Of a stretch of DNA of 58,928 nt, positions 18,423 through 27,739 are shown one piece after another (positions within the stretch are counted from its first letter, which is position 1; every line of letters starts with the position of its first letter). The notes under the pieces were generated by a model. That model was not told the DNA's origin. It worked only from the letters and a program-made list of their open reading frames with translations, and did no database searches. The DNA comes from Aminobacter aganoensis (GTDB lineage Bacteria > Pseudomonadota > Alphaproteobacteria > Rhizobiales > Rhizobiaceae). Position numbers and translations under genes: made by a program. The stretch is from positions 1 to 58,928 of the forward strand of contig NZ_JACHOU010000025.1 of the NCBI RefSeq assembly GCF_014206975.1, in the 5' to 3' direction.

Positions 18423-18617
18423 ATGACCGCAAGACACCTGTCTGTTTCCATCGCTGCCGGCGTGGCGGTGGCGTTCGGGCTGGCTACCGTCCTCTCAGGC
18501 GGCCGCGCGCTCTTCGGCGACGTGGACATGGGCGCGGTGGTGTCCTTCGTGCTGTGGTTCAACTTCCTTGCTGGCTTTGCCTATGTTCTGTCAGGCGGCT
18601 GCCGGCCTTTGCTTTGA
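18423..18617 (+). pseudogene. Truncated small membrane protein gene of the exporter operon
   Basis: The first about 57 codons correspond to the intact 125-residue protein at 32016-32393 (GLATV.SGGRALFG, VLWFNF.AGFAY). The match stops near 18590 (after YVLSGG) and the frame ends a few codons later (CRPLL). The lost half contains the remaining membrane segments. The break joins this operon to the end of the sulfite dehydrogenase block, so it marks a deletion or insertion boundary. Confidence 0.75.
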
Positions 18618-18708
18618 AGGTCAGCGAAGACCGCGATTATTCCTTCGCATAGGCGACGAAATCGGCCCGCTCGAGATGGCAAGAGCCCTTGCCGGCTCGG
18701 GACTCTGG

Positions 18709-19125
18709 CTACCGCTGCGACGAATAATGTTCCTTCAGGTAGTTGAGAATCGTCTCACGCAGCTCCTCACCACCATCGGCCATGCCCTGTTCCTCGATCA
18801 TCCACTTCCACAGATAATCCCACCTTGCATCCGAAAGACGTTGCTGCTTGACCAGAGCGATGGAGTGGCACGCCGAACACATATAGAAGGTCTCTTCCGC
18901 GCCCGGACCGTCGATCAGGCCGTCGAATTCCGGATTGCCTTCAGGCCGCGGAGCAGCGCCTGGTGATGGCATTGCAGGGCGCATCGGGTCATAGCGCATT
19001 GCCTGGGCGAGCAGGATTTCATCCGCCGCAGCCCGTGAGTCGCTTCCTTGCGCTGCGGCAGACAGCGAAATTCCTGTTGCCGCAGCGAAAGCAATGGCTG
19101 CACTCAGAAGAAGACGGGAATACAC
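18709..19125 (-). CDS. sorB: Sulfite dehydrogenase cytochrome c subunit SorB
   Basis: A 138-residue periplasmic monoheme cytochrome c. The start is GTG at 19125, preceded by GGAGCAG and twelve bases after the sorA stop; this gives a signal peptide (SRLLLSAAIAFAAATGISLSAAAQ). The heme motif is CSACH. Its position after a sulfite oxidase-type molybdoenzyme indicates that it receives electrons from sulfite oxidation, as in SorAB systems. Upstream-extended frames overlap sorA and are not needed. Confidence 0.85.
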   Translation of the reverse strand: MYSRLLLSAAIAFAAATGISLSAAAQGSDSRAAADEILLAQAMRYDPMRPAMPSPGAAPRPEGNPEFDGLIDGPGAEETFYMCSACHSIALVKQQRLSDARWDYLWKWMIEEQGMADGGEELRETILNYLKEHYSSQR

Positions 19126-19136
19126 GGCTGCTCCGA

Positions 19137-20483
19137 TCAGCTGGCGAACAGCGCGAGGCGATGGATCATGTTGTTGCCGTAGCCGCGCGGGTTCCATCCG
19201 GGGGTAACTGCCGGCTGCGAGACGTCGTTCATGTCCGTCGCGCGTGCCCATACCTCATAATAGCCCTGTTCGGGCGGGGTCACTTCGGCACGCCAGCGCT
19301 GCCAGGCATATTTGTTCGGCGCCGGCTCCAGCGTCGCTTCCTGCCAGGTCTGGCCGAAGTCGAGCGAGACATGCATAGCCTTCACGTCACCGTCGCCTGC
19401 CCAGGCGTGGCCACGCACTTCCACGGCCTGTCCTTGCGTTACTTCCGTGCCTGTCGTCGGCGCGGTGATGATCGATTTCACCGGCATGACGGTGAGGATT
19501 TCCATATCTTCTTCCGGCACCTCGGTGCCGGGCGCCACCGGATATTTCGGCATGCGATAGGAATAGCCGCCCATCTTCGGCCCATCATGCTCCTTGTCGC
19601 GAATCCAGATCCGGGTCAGGTATTTTTGCGAAACCGAGCCCGGATAGCCGGGAATGACCAGACGCAGCGGGAAGCCGTGCAGTGCTGGAATGTCCTCGCC
19701 ATTCATCTCCCATGCGATCAACGCCTCTGGCTCCAAGGCCTTTTCGATAGGCACACCGCGCGAAATCACGACCTTGTCCGGGTCGCCTGAGATGTCGACA
19801 TCGTTCCCGTAATGGCCGGTATAGACGGCAGAGGATTTCACGCCGGCCTTTTCAAGCACGTCGCGCAGCCGCACGCCGGTCCATTGCGGACAGCCGACCG
19901 CTCCCACCGTCCACTGGTTGCCGGAAGCGCCGGGCTGGAAGAACGCCCTGCCGTTGCCGCCGCATTCGAGCACCAGCGCCAAAGTGACATGCTCGAAATC
20001 GTTCTTAAGGTCATCGACGGTGAGCGAAAGCTCGTTCTCCACCTCGCCATCGATGGTGAGCGTCCAATCGCTCGCATCCTTGTCGAGCGCAGATTGCGGA
20101 ACGAGGCCGTTGGCGCGCACGAACAGCCGCGAATAGGGCGTGATGTCGTCATCGAGCAGATTGGCCGGCGTCTCGGCATTGAGCGGCCGATCGTTATGGA
20201 TCGTCAGGCCATCCTTTTCCGACATGAGGTCAGAGCCAGTGTCCTGCGCAAACGCCGCAGGAACAAGGCCATCGGGGAAGTGGCGTCCGAAGGGTACCGC
20301 CATGCCGAGCGCTGCGCCAAGGGCAGTCAGCCCGGTACTTTTCAGGAAGCCGCGTCGATCCGAAGAGGACAGCCGGTCGAAAACCGTTCTCGTTGCATGC
20401 GGCGAACGATCCTGATCGACGACTTCATGTGCGGACGCCGCCAAACGCTCCTTGCCTTCATCCCTGTCGAGTAGAAATGTCAT
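19137..20483 (-). CDS. sorA: Periplasmic sulfite dehydrogenase, molybdopterin subunit SorA
   Basis: A 448-residue molybdenum enzyme of the sulfite oxidase family. The N-terminus carries a twin-arginine signal (SSDRRGFLKSTGLTALGAAL ... AAFAQ). The molybdenum-binding cysteine lies in LVLECGGNGRAFF; the C-terminal immunoglobulin-like dimer domain is also visible (TQGQAVEVRGHAWAGDG, SLDFGQTW). It oxidises sulfite to sulfate in the periplasm and should pass electrons to SorB. GGGAGGAAAG precedes the ATG. Residues before the RR motif are unusually many (about 40). Confidence 0.92.
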   Translation of the reverse strand: MTFLLDRDEGKERLAASAHEVVDQDRSPHATRTVFDRLSSSDRRGFLKSTGLTALGAALGMAVPFGRHFPDGLVPAAFAQDTGSDLMSEKDGLTIHNDRPLNAETPANLLDDDITPYSRLFVRANGLVPQSALDKDASDWTLTIDGEVENELSLTVDDLKNDFEHVTLALVLECGGNGRAFFQPGASGNQWTVGAVGCPQWTGVRLRDVLEKAGVKSSAVYTGHYGNDVDISGDPDKVVISRGVPIEKALEPEALIAWEMNGEDIPALHGFPLRLVIPGYPGSVSQKYLTRIWIRDKEHDGPKMGGYSYRMPKYPVAPGTEVPEEDMEILTVMPVKSIITAPTTGTEVTQGQAVEVRGHAWAGDGDVKAMHVSLDFGQTWQEATLEPAPNKYAWQRWRAEVTPPEQGYYEVWARATDMNDVSQPAVTPGWNPRGYGNNMIHRLALFAS

Positions 20484-20804
20484 AGTTTCTTTCCTCCCTG
20501 TGCATAAAACAACCGGTTAGGCCATGAACAATAAATCCTCGGTCAATTCTCTTATCAGTGTAAGCGACAAGCCCCGGATAGACCACTCTTGTAATCAACT
20601 CGCCGCATCTGAGGTTTTTTATCGTGACCCGCAGGGGAGAAAACGTCGACAACCGGGCGCTGTGACCGGACGCCCCTCAATGCGGGTGCCTTTCATCTGC
20701 TTTCTGCCGTCGCAACCGGCATCGCTCTCGGCGACCGTCAGACAGCGATTCCGTACCGCGCTGCCCACCCCCGATAGAACGACCGTCGACTCTATTCGTT
20801 CCCG
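20484..20804. other. sorA upstream region, no gene seen
   Basis: This 321-base stretch holds the sorA promoter and the 3' side of the next gene. It contains an AACCGGTT palindrome close to the sorA start. A frame of 64 codons at 20458-20652 overlaps sorA and has no recognisable protein character, so I leave it out. Confidence 0.4.
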
Positions 20805-22226
20805 TTATTCCAGTGCCTCGGCGCCCATCGGCCCGCAGCCGGCAAGATCGGATATGCTGCATGGCGGCAGTTCGCGCGCGACCATGCGCAGCGCGGTGCG
20901 CAGGCCCTCTTCCAGCGTCGGATGGTAGAACGGCATGCGAAGCAGATCGTGAACCGTCAGCTTCCGGCCGATCGCCAACGCAAGAAGATGGCCCATATGC
21001 TCGGCCGCAGGCGCAACCATCTCGGCTGCCAGCAGGCGTCCATCCTCACGCGCGGCATAAACCCGAAGCAGCCCGTGGTTTTCCAGCATCGTGCGCGCCC
21101 GCCCCTGGGCGGCGAAGTTCACCTCGCCGACGAGGGTCGTCGCCGACTCCAGGTCGCTCGCTCTTTGACCGACTGCGACGATTTGCGGATCGGAAAACAC
21201 GATACTCAGCGGGGTGCGCCGGGAAAGACGGATCGGGTTTTCGCTGGTGGCGTTGAGCCCGGCGATGTGGCCATCATCGGCCCCTTCATGCAGCAGCGGC
21301 CTTTGCCCGTTGGCGTCACCGGCAAGCAGGACCGACGTGTCGCCGATCCGCATCGTGTAGGGATCGACGTCCGGCATGCCCTTTTCGTCGAGTGGCACGC
21401 CCAGTGTCTCGAGCCCCAGCCCTTTCAGGTTTGGCCGCCGGCCAACGGCAGCGATGACCTTGTCGACGACGACGCTGCCGCCATCCCAGCGCATCTCGAT
21501 CCCGCCATCGGCTTGCGCAAGCTCGACCTGCGCCTCAAGATGAATGGCAAATTCCTGCCCGAGCAGGTCTTTCGCAACCTGCGCGATCTTCTCGTCCGAG
21601 ATGCCGGCAATCCGGTCACCGCCATCGAAGCCGTGGACCTCGATCCCGAGCCGCGCCAGCGCCTGTGCGATCTCGACGCCGAGCACGCCGAGGCCGACCA
21701 CCCCTATCCGGCGGGGCAGGTCCTGCTGCTCGAAAAGCGTGTCTGAGGTGATGATCCTGTCGCCGAACGCGCGCCATGGCTCCGGCACGATTGGGCTTGA
21801 ACCGGGCGCCAGCACGATCTGCCTGGCTTCGACGATCCAGTCATCCACGATCAGCCGGTTCGGGCCGACGAGGCGCGCGTGCGCGGCTATGTTGCGCGGA
21901 CCCAAATTCTCCGTCGCCTTCAGAACGCCGGAAACGAAGTGATCCCGCAGCACCCGCACGCGATGAACAATGGCCGGAATGTCGGCTGCAAGCGCATCTG
22001 CGCCACGGATTCCAAATTCGTCGAGCTTCGTCCTCGCATGGAAGGCGTTAGCTGCGGCGATGAGCGCCTTGGACGGCATGCAGCCGACGCGGGCGCAGGT
22101 CGTGCCATAGTGCCCGGCATTGATGAGGACGAAGTTCTCCGTACGCTTGCGAACCTCGCGCAACGCGGCAAGCCCGGCGGTACCCGCGCCGACAATGGCT
22201 ACATCCACCCGTTCGATATCACTCAT
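20805..22226 (-). CDS. Dihydrolipoyl dehydrogenase-like disulfide oxidoreductase
   Basis: A 473-residue class I flavin disulfide reductase, distinct from the copies at 7543 and 22777. It has the FAD fold (VAIVGAGTAGLAALREV), the redox disulfide in CARVGCMPSK, the NAD fold (GVVGLGVLGVEIAQALARLG), the second FAD motif (LLAGDANGQRPLLHEG) and the C-terminal FYHPTLEEGLRTALR. It resembles dihydrolipoyl dehydrogenases, but no 2-oxoacid dehydrogenase genes lie near, so its partner is unknown. The ATG at 22226 is preferred; a TTG three codons earlier is possible. Confidence 0.85.
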   Translation of the reverse strand: MSDIERVDVAIVGAGTAGLAALREVRKRTENFVLINAGHYGTTCARVGCMPSKALIAAANAFHARTKLDEFGIRGADALAADIPAIVHRVRVLRDHFVSGVLKATENLGPRNIAAHARLVGPNRLIVDDWIVEARQIVLAPGSSPIVPEPWRAFGDRIITSDTLFEQQDLPRRIGVVGLGVLGVEIAQALARLGIEVHGFDGGDRIAGISDEKIAQVAKDLLGQEFAIHLEAQVELAQADGGIEMRWDGGSVVVDKVIAAVGRRPNLKGLGLETLGVPLDEKGMPDVDPYTMRIGDTSVLLAGDANGQRPLLHEGADDGHIAGLNATSENPIRLSRRTPLSIVFSDPQIVAVGQRASDLESATTLVGEVNFAAQGRARTMLENHGLLRVYAAREDGRLLAAEMVAPAAEHMGHLLALAIGRKLTVHDLLRMPFYHPTLEEGLRTALRMVARELPPCSISDLAGCGPMGAEALE

Positions 22227-22337
22227 TGCGGCCAACCTCTATCTCAATGCTTACTGGCTTTGGGATCCGAGCCATCTGCGTGGTTTGGCAAGGTGGCCGT
22301 CGCTCAGCGTGCCTTCACCGCGCCTGCGATGACCTGC

Positions 22338-22776
22338 TCAATCCTTGCTATCTGCGTTGCGGGCTCCACCACCTTCGGCCTCGGGAACCTTCAATAGTCT
22401 CTCGATGCGTTGAGCTGAGGCGAGCACATCGTCGAACGCTGGCGCAGCACCGAAGATCATCGCTGTCGTGTTGACATAGTCCGCCCCGAGTGCCTCGCAC
22501 CATGCCCGTGATCGGCTCGATGGCAAAGCTTCCCGGCAACGCCGAGGCGAGGTCGTAGTCCGGACGGTCGAAGAACATCCGGGCGTGCCGAACGCAGTCG
22601 GTGCCCAAGTCGAGATCAGCGATCGCAATTTGCCCGACCTCGGACTGGAGAAGGCAATGCAGTTCATAATAGTGCCGCGAGACGCGCTGGCCTTCCTGGC
22701 GCAGAACGCCCCGCCGCTCATACCAACGACGCAGACCGTACGCGATGACGATTTTGTCCCAAAAGGTCCGCGTTGC
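22338..22776 (-). pseudogene. C-terminal remnant of an AbiEii/AbiGii-type nucleotidyltransferase toxin
   Basis: After the break in the oxidoreductase gene the frame continues as TRTFWDKIVIAYGLRRWYERR, QRVSRHYYELHCLLQSEVG and CVRHARMFFDRPDYDLASALP, a pattern I recognise from the C-terminal part of AbiEii/AbiGii toxins (RTFWDK and RHYYDL elements). Near 22510 a frameshift moves the match to the next frame (CEALGADYVNTTAMIFGAAP ... RIERLLKV), which runs to 22338. The N-terminal nucleotidyltransferase part and any antitoxin are absent, so this is a relic. Confidence 0.6.
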
Positions 22777-23727
22777 TCCGGCGCACTCGCCAATGGCCCA
22801 GACGTCCCTTGCAGTCGTCTCCAGGCGCTCGTTCACTTGAATGTAACCGCGATCCGTCAGCGCAACGCCTGCCTCTTCGAGGCCGATACCTCGCGTGTTG
22901 GGCGTGCGGCCGGCCGCGACCAGCATGTCCGTGCCCTCGATCACTTTCGAGCCGTCCGACGTTCGAATGGTGGCGCGCACGCTTCCGGCTGACCGCCCCT
23001 CCACCTTCTCGATTTCGGCCGACAAAAGCACCTCTATGCCTTCCGCCTCCAGAATCCGTCGGATTTCGTCGGAAACATCCTCATCCTCGCGCTTCAGCAG
23101 CCGTGGCCCACGGTCCACAATGGTGACGCGGCTGCCGAAACGTCGGTAGGCCTGTGCGAGTTCAAGGCCGACATGGCCCCCGCCGAGAACGATCAGATGT
23201 GCCGGCAACCGGTCCAGTTCGAGCGCTTCGATATGGGTGAGCGGTTTGGCTTCGGCCAGACCGGGGACGGGCGGAATGGTTGCATGTGTTCCAAGATTGA
23301 GAAACAGCTTTTCAGCGACGAGCAGCCGCGTCCCGCCGTCGTTGAGTGCAACTTCAATCGTTTCTGGTCCGATGACGCGGGCGTTGCCCATGATGAGTTC
23401 CGCGCCCGTCGCCTCATAGCGTTCGAGATGAAACGCAACGAGACTTTCGACCATGGCGCGCTTGCGCGCCACAACCGTCTTCATGTCGACCGAGACGGGG
23501 CCGGTCGCAACGCCATACGCACCGGCATGGGCAACGGCGTGAGCGACGCCAGCGCTCCAGATTTCATTCTTGCTGGGCAGGCAGTTGATATTGGGACATG
23601 AGCCGCCGATCCAGCGCCGCTCGATGACGGCAACCTTCCGGCCGGCTTGCGCCATATGCCAGGCGAGGTATTTGCCGCCGTCGCCACTGCCTATGACGAC
23701 GGCATCGTATCGTTCCGCCGTGGGCAC
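22777..23727 (-). pseudogene. Truncated paralogue of the 7543-8931 disulfide oxidoreductase
   Basis: Residues 1-316 are nearly the same as the 7543-8931 protein, including VVIGSGDGGKYLAW, GGSCPNINCLPSK, VLGGGHVGLELAQ and the second FAD motif up to WAIGECAG. There the match stops at about 22777, and the last third, including the catalytic HPT..EG and the dimer interface, is replaced by a toxin fragment. The enzyme should be inactive. The start GTG at 23727 lies three bases after the FMN reductase stop, on the same strand. Confidence 0.85.
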
Positions 23728-23730
23728 TGC

Positions 23731-24303
23731 CTATGCGTCCTTGGGAAGTACAGAGCGAACCCTCGCGATGAATGTGTGGAACTCGGCCATGAAGTTGCGC
23801 AGGAATTCGGCCGTGCTGTCATTGGTGACCTCACCATCATCGGTGATGAGGCCCGGTGTGAACTGGATGTATGCCTCCGGAGCGTTCATCTGCGGCGAGT
23901 TGCAGAAGCTGAGTACGCTGCGCAGGCTCTGCTGGGCGACGGCCGTGCCGATCGCGCCCGGCGACGTGCCAATGACCGCCGAGGGCTTGCGCGTGAAGGC
24001 GTTGGTGCCGTAGGGGCGGCTGGCCCAGTCAATGGCGTTTTTCAATCCGCCTGGTATCGAGCGATTATACTCTGGCGTGACGAACAGCACGGCATCCACG
24101 GCGGTGATGGCGGCCTTAAAACTTCGGGCTACCGGCGGGTAGTCAGCGTCATAATCGTAGCTGTAAAGCGGCAAGTCCTTGAAGGTAATCTCCGACATTG
24201 CAAGCTCCGGCGGCACCAACCGCACGAGTGCGTTGGCCAGCTTTCTGTTGATTGATCCGGCGGCGAGACTTCCAATAAAGTAGCCTACTTTATGTGTAGT
24301 CAT
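23731..24303 (-). CDS. NADPH-dependent FMN reductase (ChrR/YieF type)
   Basis: A 190-residue flavodoxin-like NAD(P)H:FMN oxidoreductase. It shows the phosphate-binding loop after the first strand (GYFIGSLAAGSINRKLANAL), the TPEYNRSIPGGLKNAIDW motif that marks this family, and SPGAIGTAVAQQSLR. Relatives reduce quinones, chromate or azo dyes. AAGGAGCACGTC precedes the ATG at 24303. A longer frame to 24480 has no support. It lies between decayed copies of the oxidoreductase and the acetoin reductase; the intact block at 7.5-10 kb lacks it. Confidence 0.88.
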   Translation of the reverse strand: MTTHKVGYFIGSLAAGSINRKLANALVRLVPPELAMSEITFKDLPLYSYDYDADYPPVARSFKAAITAVDAVLFVTPEYNRSIPGGLKNAIDWASRPYGTNAFTRKPSAVIGTSPGAIGTAVAQQSLRSVLSFCNSPQMNAPEAYIQFTPGLITDDGEVTNDSTAEFLRNFMAEFHTFIARVRSVLPKDA

Positions 24304-24547
24304 GACGTGCTCCTTGTAAGAAGGGTATGCATGGTGTCCGGCGATGATCCCGTCTGCTGTGGGTTTTCTGCGCTCCTGCAAATCCGCCCCGCGTGCTCGC
24401 GTGCCATGGTCGGGGACTGCTCTCGGAAGTTTGCCGGTCGATCTGCCCGCCCTCCTGGTACGGAGGAAACGGACCGGCACCGAGATATGATCCTTGTGCT
24501 GTCAGTTTCGCCAGAAAGAGCATACACTTTTTCCAAGGGGGTGCCTA

Positions 24548-25044
<497 letters not shown>

Positions 25045-25094
25045 TGAATTGCGAGCCATTGTGGTTAGATTTGTTGGATTTTGCAGGAGTTACC

Positions 25095-26603
25095 ATGTCT
25101 AAGCAACAAGACGCCCGCAGCAATCGAACTCACGGATCGACCACTGGTGCTGGTGCTCCAGCGCCCAGCGACCGTAACTCGCTGACCGTCGGTCCGGACG
25201 GCCCCATCCTGCTTCATGACGTGCATTTCCTTGAGCAGATGGCGCATTTCAACCGCGAGAAGGTGCCGGAGCGGCAGCCCCACGCCAAGGGCGCCGGTGC
25301 GTTCGGCGTGTTCGAGACCACCGAGGACGTATCGGCCTATACGCGCGCGGCGCTGTTCCAGAAGGGCGCCTCGACTGAGATGCTGGCGCGCTTCTCCACC
25401 GTCGCCGGCGAGATGGGCAGCCCCGACACCTGGCGCGACGTGCGCGGCTTCTCGCTGAAATTCTACACGTCCGAGGGCAATTACGATCTGGTCGGCAACA
25501 ACACGCCGATCTTCTTCGTGCGCGATCCGATGAAGTTCCCGCACTTCATCCGCAGTCAGAAGCGGCTCCCCGATTCCGGCCTGCGCGACAATCACATGCA
25601 GTGGGACTTCTGGACCAACAATCCCGAAAGCGCGCATCAGGTGACCTATCTGATGGGTGAACGCGGGCTGCCGCGCACCTGGCGCAACATGAACGGCTAT
25701 GGTTCCCACACCTATATGTGGATCAATGCCAAGGGCGAGAAATTCTGGGTCAAATATCACTTCCATACCCAGCAGGGCATGGAGTTCTTCAGCAATGAAG
25801 AGGCCGCGACCATGGCCGGCGCCGATGCGGACTTCCACCGCCGCGACCTGTTCGACGCCATCGAGCGCGGCGAGCATCCGAGCTGGGTCCTGTCGGTGCA
25901 GGTCATGCCCTATGCCGAGGCCAAGACCTACCGGATCAACCCGTTCGACCTGACCAAGACCTGGCCGCACAAGGATTATCCGCTGATCAGGGTTGGCAAG
26001 ATGACGCTCAACCGCAATCCGGAAAACTTCTTCGCCCAGATCGAGCAGGCGGCGTTTTCGCCCGGCAACACCGTGCCCGGCATCGGGCTGTCGCCGGACA
26101 AGATGCTGCTCGGCCGCGCCTTCGCCTATAATGACGCACAGCGCAACCGCATCGGCACCAACTTCCATCAATTGCCGGTCAACCAGCCCAAGGTGCCGGT
26201 GAACACCTACATGTTCGACGGCCAGATGGCATACCATCACAGCGGCAACGCGCCGGTCTACGCGCCGAACAGCGGTGACCGCAGCTGGGCCGACGAAACA
26301 GGCCCGGTAGCCGAGAGCTGGGAGACCGATGGCGAAATGGTACGCAGCGCCTATACGCTGCGCAGCAATGACGACGATTTCGGCCAGCCGGGCATCCTGG
26401 TGCGCGAGGTGTTCAACGACGAGCAGCGCGCCGCGCTCGTGGACCAGGTCGCCGGCAGCCTGCTTGGCGGCGTGCGCGAACCGGTCCTGAGACGTGCCTT
26501 CCAGTACTGGAAGAGCGTCGATGCCGACGTCGGACAGCGGATCGAGCAGAGGGTGCGCGAAGGGAGTGCATCCAAGCCGGCCGAGGGCATGGGCGAAGGC
26601 TAG
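25095..26603 (+). CDS. katA: Monofunctional heme catalase
   Basis: A 502-residue clade-3-size catalase that breaks hydrogen peroxide into water and oxygen in the cytoplasm. The distal histidine is His63 in [14 protein letters not shown], the conserved Asn lies in [11 protein letters not shown], and the proximal heme-ligand tyrosine lies in [23 protein letters not shown] precedes the ATG at 25095. The upstream-extended frame from 25005 lacks a signal. The usual family sequence before the distal His is ERVVH; here it is ERQPH. The gene stands alone, downstream of the decayed acetoin reductase. Confidence 0.95.
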   Translation: MSKQQDARSNRTHGSTTGAGAPAPSDRNSLTVGPDGPILLHDVHFLEQMAHFNREKVPERQPHAKGAGAFGVFETTEDVSAYTRAALFQKGASTEMLARFSTVAGEMGSPDTWRDVRGFSLKFYTSEGNYDLVGNNTPIFFVRDPMKFPHFIRSQKRLPDSGLRDNHMQWDFWTNNPESAHQVTYLMGERGLPRTWRNMNGYGSHTYMWINAKGEKFWVKYHFHTQQGMEFFSNEEAATMAGADADFHRRDLFDAIERGEHPSWVLSVQVMPYAEAKTYRINPFDLTKTWPHKDYPLIRVGKMTLNRNPENFFAQIEQAAFSPGNTVPGIGLSPDKMLLGRAFAYNDAQRNRIGTNFHQLPVNQPKVPVNTYMFDGQMAYHHSGNAPVYAPNSGDRSWADETGPVAESWETDGEMVRSAYTLRSNDDDFGQPGILVREVFNDEQRAALVDQVAGSLLGGVREPVLRRAFQYWKSVDADVGQRIEQRVREGSASKPAEGMGEG

Positions 26604-26861
26604 ACTTCCAGATGCCTGCGTAGATCTAGGGTGTCGCGCGTTTGCCGTCGCCCCTGAACAGCCGCAAGTACGGCCGCGAAAAAGTGCGGGTGTTCATCTT
26701 CCATGGGGCCTCCCCCGACGCTGTCTTCAATCGGGCTGGTAGGAGATCATCTTCGATGCACCCCCACACAGGCTTGACGCCACGCCGTAGGCTTCTTGCC
26801 GGTTTGCGGATATATGTCTGGGGATGCTCCCGGCCCTGAGCGGGGATCCTGGAGGATCTGG
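26604..26861. other. Intergenic region, nothing recognised
   Basis: Between katA and the AI-2E-family gene I find only a possible promoter for the latter (a TTGACG near 26774) and no gene or repeat that I can support. Confidence 0.35.
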
Positions 26862-27596
26862 ATGCGTACAATAGAGGACCAAGCCTTTCTGTGGCTCCTC
26901 GTAGCGACGTCGCTGGCGTTCGGATTGATCGTATGGCCCTATTTCGGTGCGATCCTCTGGGGCGTGGTGGCGGCGATCGTCTTTGCGCCGCTTTACCGCA
27001 GCTTGCTGAGAATGACCGGTAAGCGCGCCGGCCTTTCCGCGATGATCACCCTCGGAGTCGTCTTCCTTCTGGTCATCGTGCCCCTGATGCTGGTTGCGTC
27101 CTCCTTGGTGATCGAAGCGACCAATCTCTACAACAACATCCAGTCGGGGCGACTGGATCTGGACCAGTATCTCAGGAGCGTCGGAGATATGCTACCCGAC
27201 TGGGTCAAGGGATTGCTCGAACGCTTCGATATGTCGAACTTTGAAGCCGTTCGCGAGCGACTATCCCAGTTGTTTAGCCAGTTTCTCCAGTTGCTAGCTT
27301 CCTACGCGGTCACAGTTGGGCAGAGCACGATCGGCTTCGTCGTCGCGCTCGGCGTGATGCTCTATCTGACGTTTTTTCTGCTTAGGGACGGCTCCAGCCT
27401 GACGCGCCGGATCAAGGACGCGATCCCTTTGCGCCCCTCACAGCGGGATGCGCTGATCGAGAAATTTGCGGTCGTCGTTAGAGCCACCGTAAAAGGCTCT
27501 GTGTTGGTGGCGGCGCTGCAAGGCTTTCTCGGTGGCCTGATCTTCTGGCTGCTCGGCGTCAGCGCCCCGGTGCTGTGGGTGTCGATTTATGTTTGA
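26862..27596 (+). pseudogene. AI-2E family transporter (PerM/YdiK type), cut by the tni transposon
   Basis: The first about 239 codons of a polytopic membrane protein of the AI-2E/PerM exporter family. It has two N-terminal hairpin helices (FLWLLVATSLAFGLIVWPYF and a second pair), a coiled middle (ERFDMSNFEAVRERLSQLF) and later helices. Family members have about 350 residues. The match ends at 27579 where the transposon begins; the last six codons (SIYV and neighbours) are transposon sequence. GGAGGATCTGG precedes the ATG. The missing C-terminal part is not found on the other side of the element. Confidence 0.85.
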
Positions 27597-27607
27597 AACT
27601 GGGACTC
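27580..27607 (+). repeat. Left terminal inverted repeat of the tni transposon
   Basis: The sequence begins TGTCGATTTA, passes through CTGGG and ends CTC. It pairs with the right end at 22 of 28 positions. The TG...CA termini fit Tn5053/Tn7-group elements. Confidence 0.85.
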
Positions 27608-27636
27608 ACGCAGTGAGTGATTTCAATTGCTTGTGT

Positions 27637-27707
27637 GAGATTGAAGTGTAACACCTTACGCTTCAAATGAGACTCCAGCGGGCATACGTTACACTCAAAA
27701 TGAGATT
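27637..27707. repeat. Subterminal transposase-binding-like motifs, left end
   Basis: Three related words follow each other: GAGATTGAAGTGTAAC at 27637-27652, TTACGCTTCAAATGAGACTC at 27656-27675 and GTTACACTCAAAATGAGATT at 27688-27707. The last two share orientation with each other and the first is inverted. They match the motif repeated at the right end and are likely TniA binding sites. Confidence 0.65.
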
Positions 27708-27723
27708 GATCGACCGGTCGATC
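27708..27723. promoter_or_regulatory. 16-base perfect palindrome upstream of tniA
   Basis: GATCGACCGGTCGATC is a perfect palindrome that ends sixteen bases before the tniA ATG. It could be an operator limiting transposase expression. No dedicated repressor gene is present in the element, so TniA itself or a host protein would have to bind. Confidence 0.4.
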
Positions 27724-27739
27724 GACCGTAGTCTCGCGT

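Noticed and set aside
20458-20652. Small minus-strand frame overlapping the sorA start
   Set aside because: It overlaps sorA in another frame, has no family resemblance and occupies the likely promoter.
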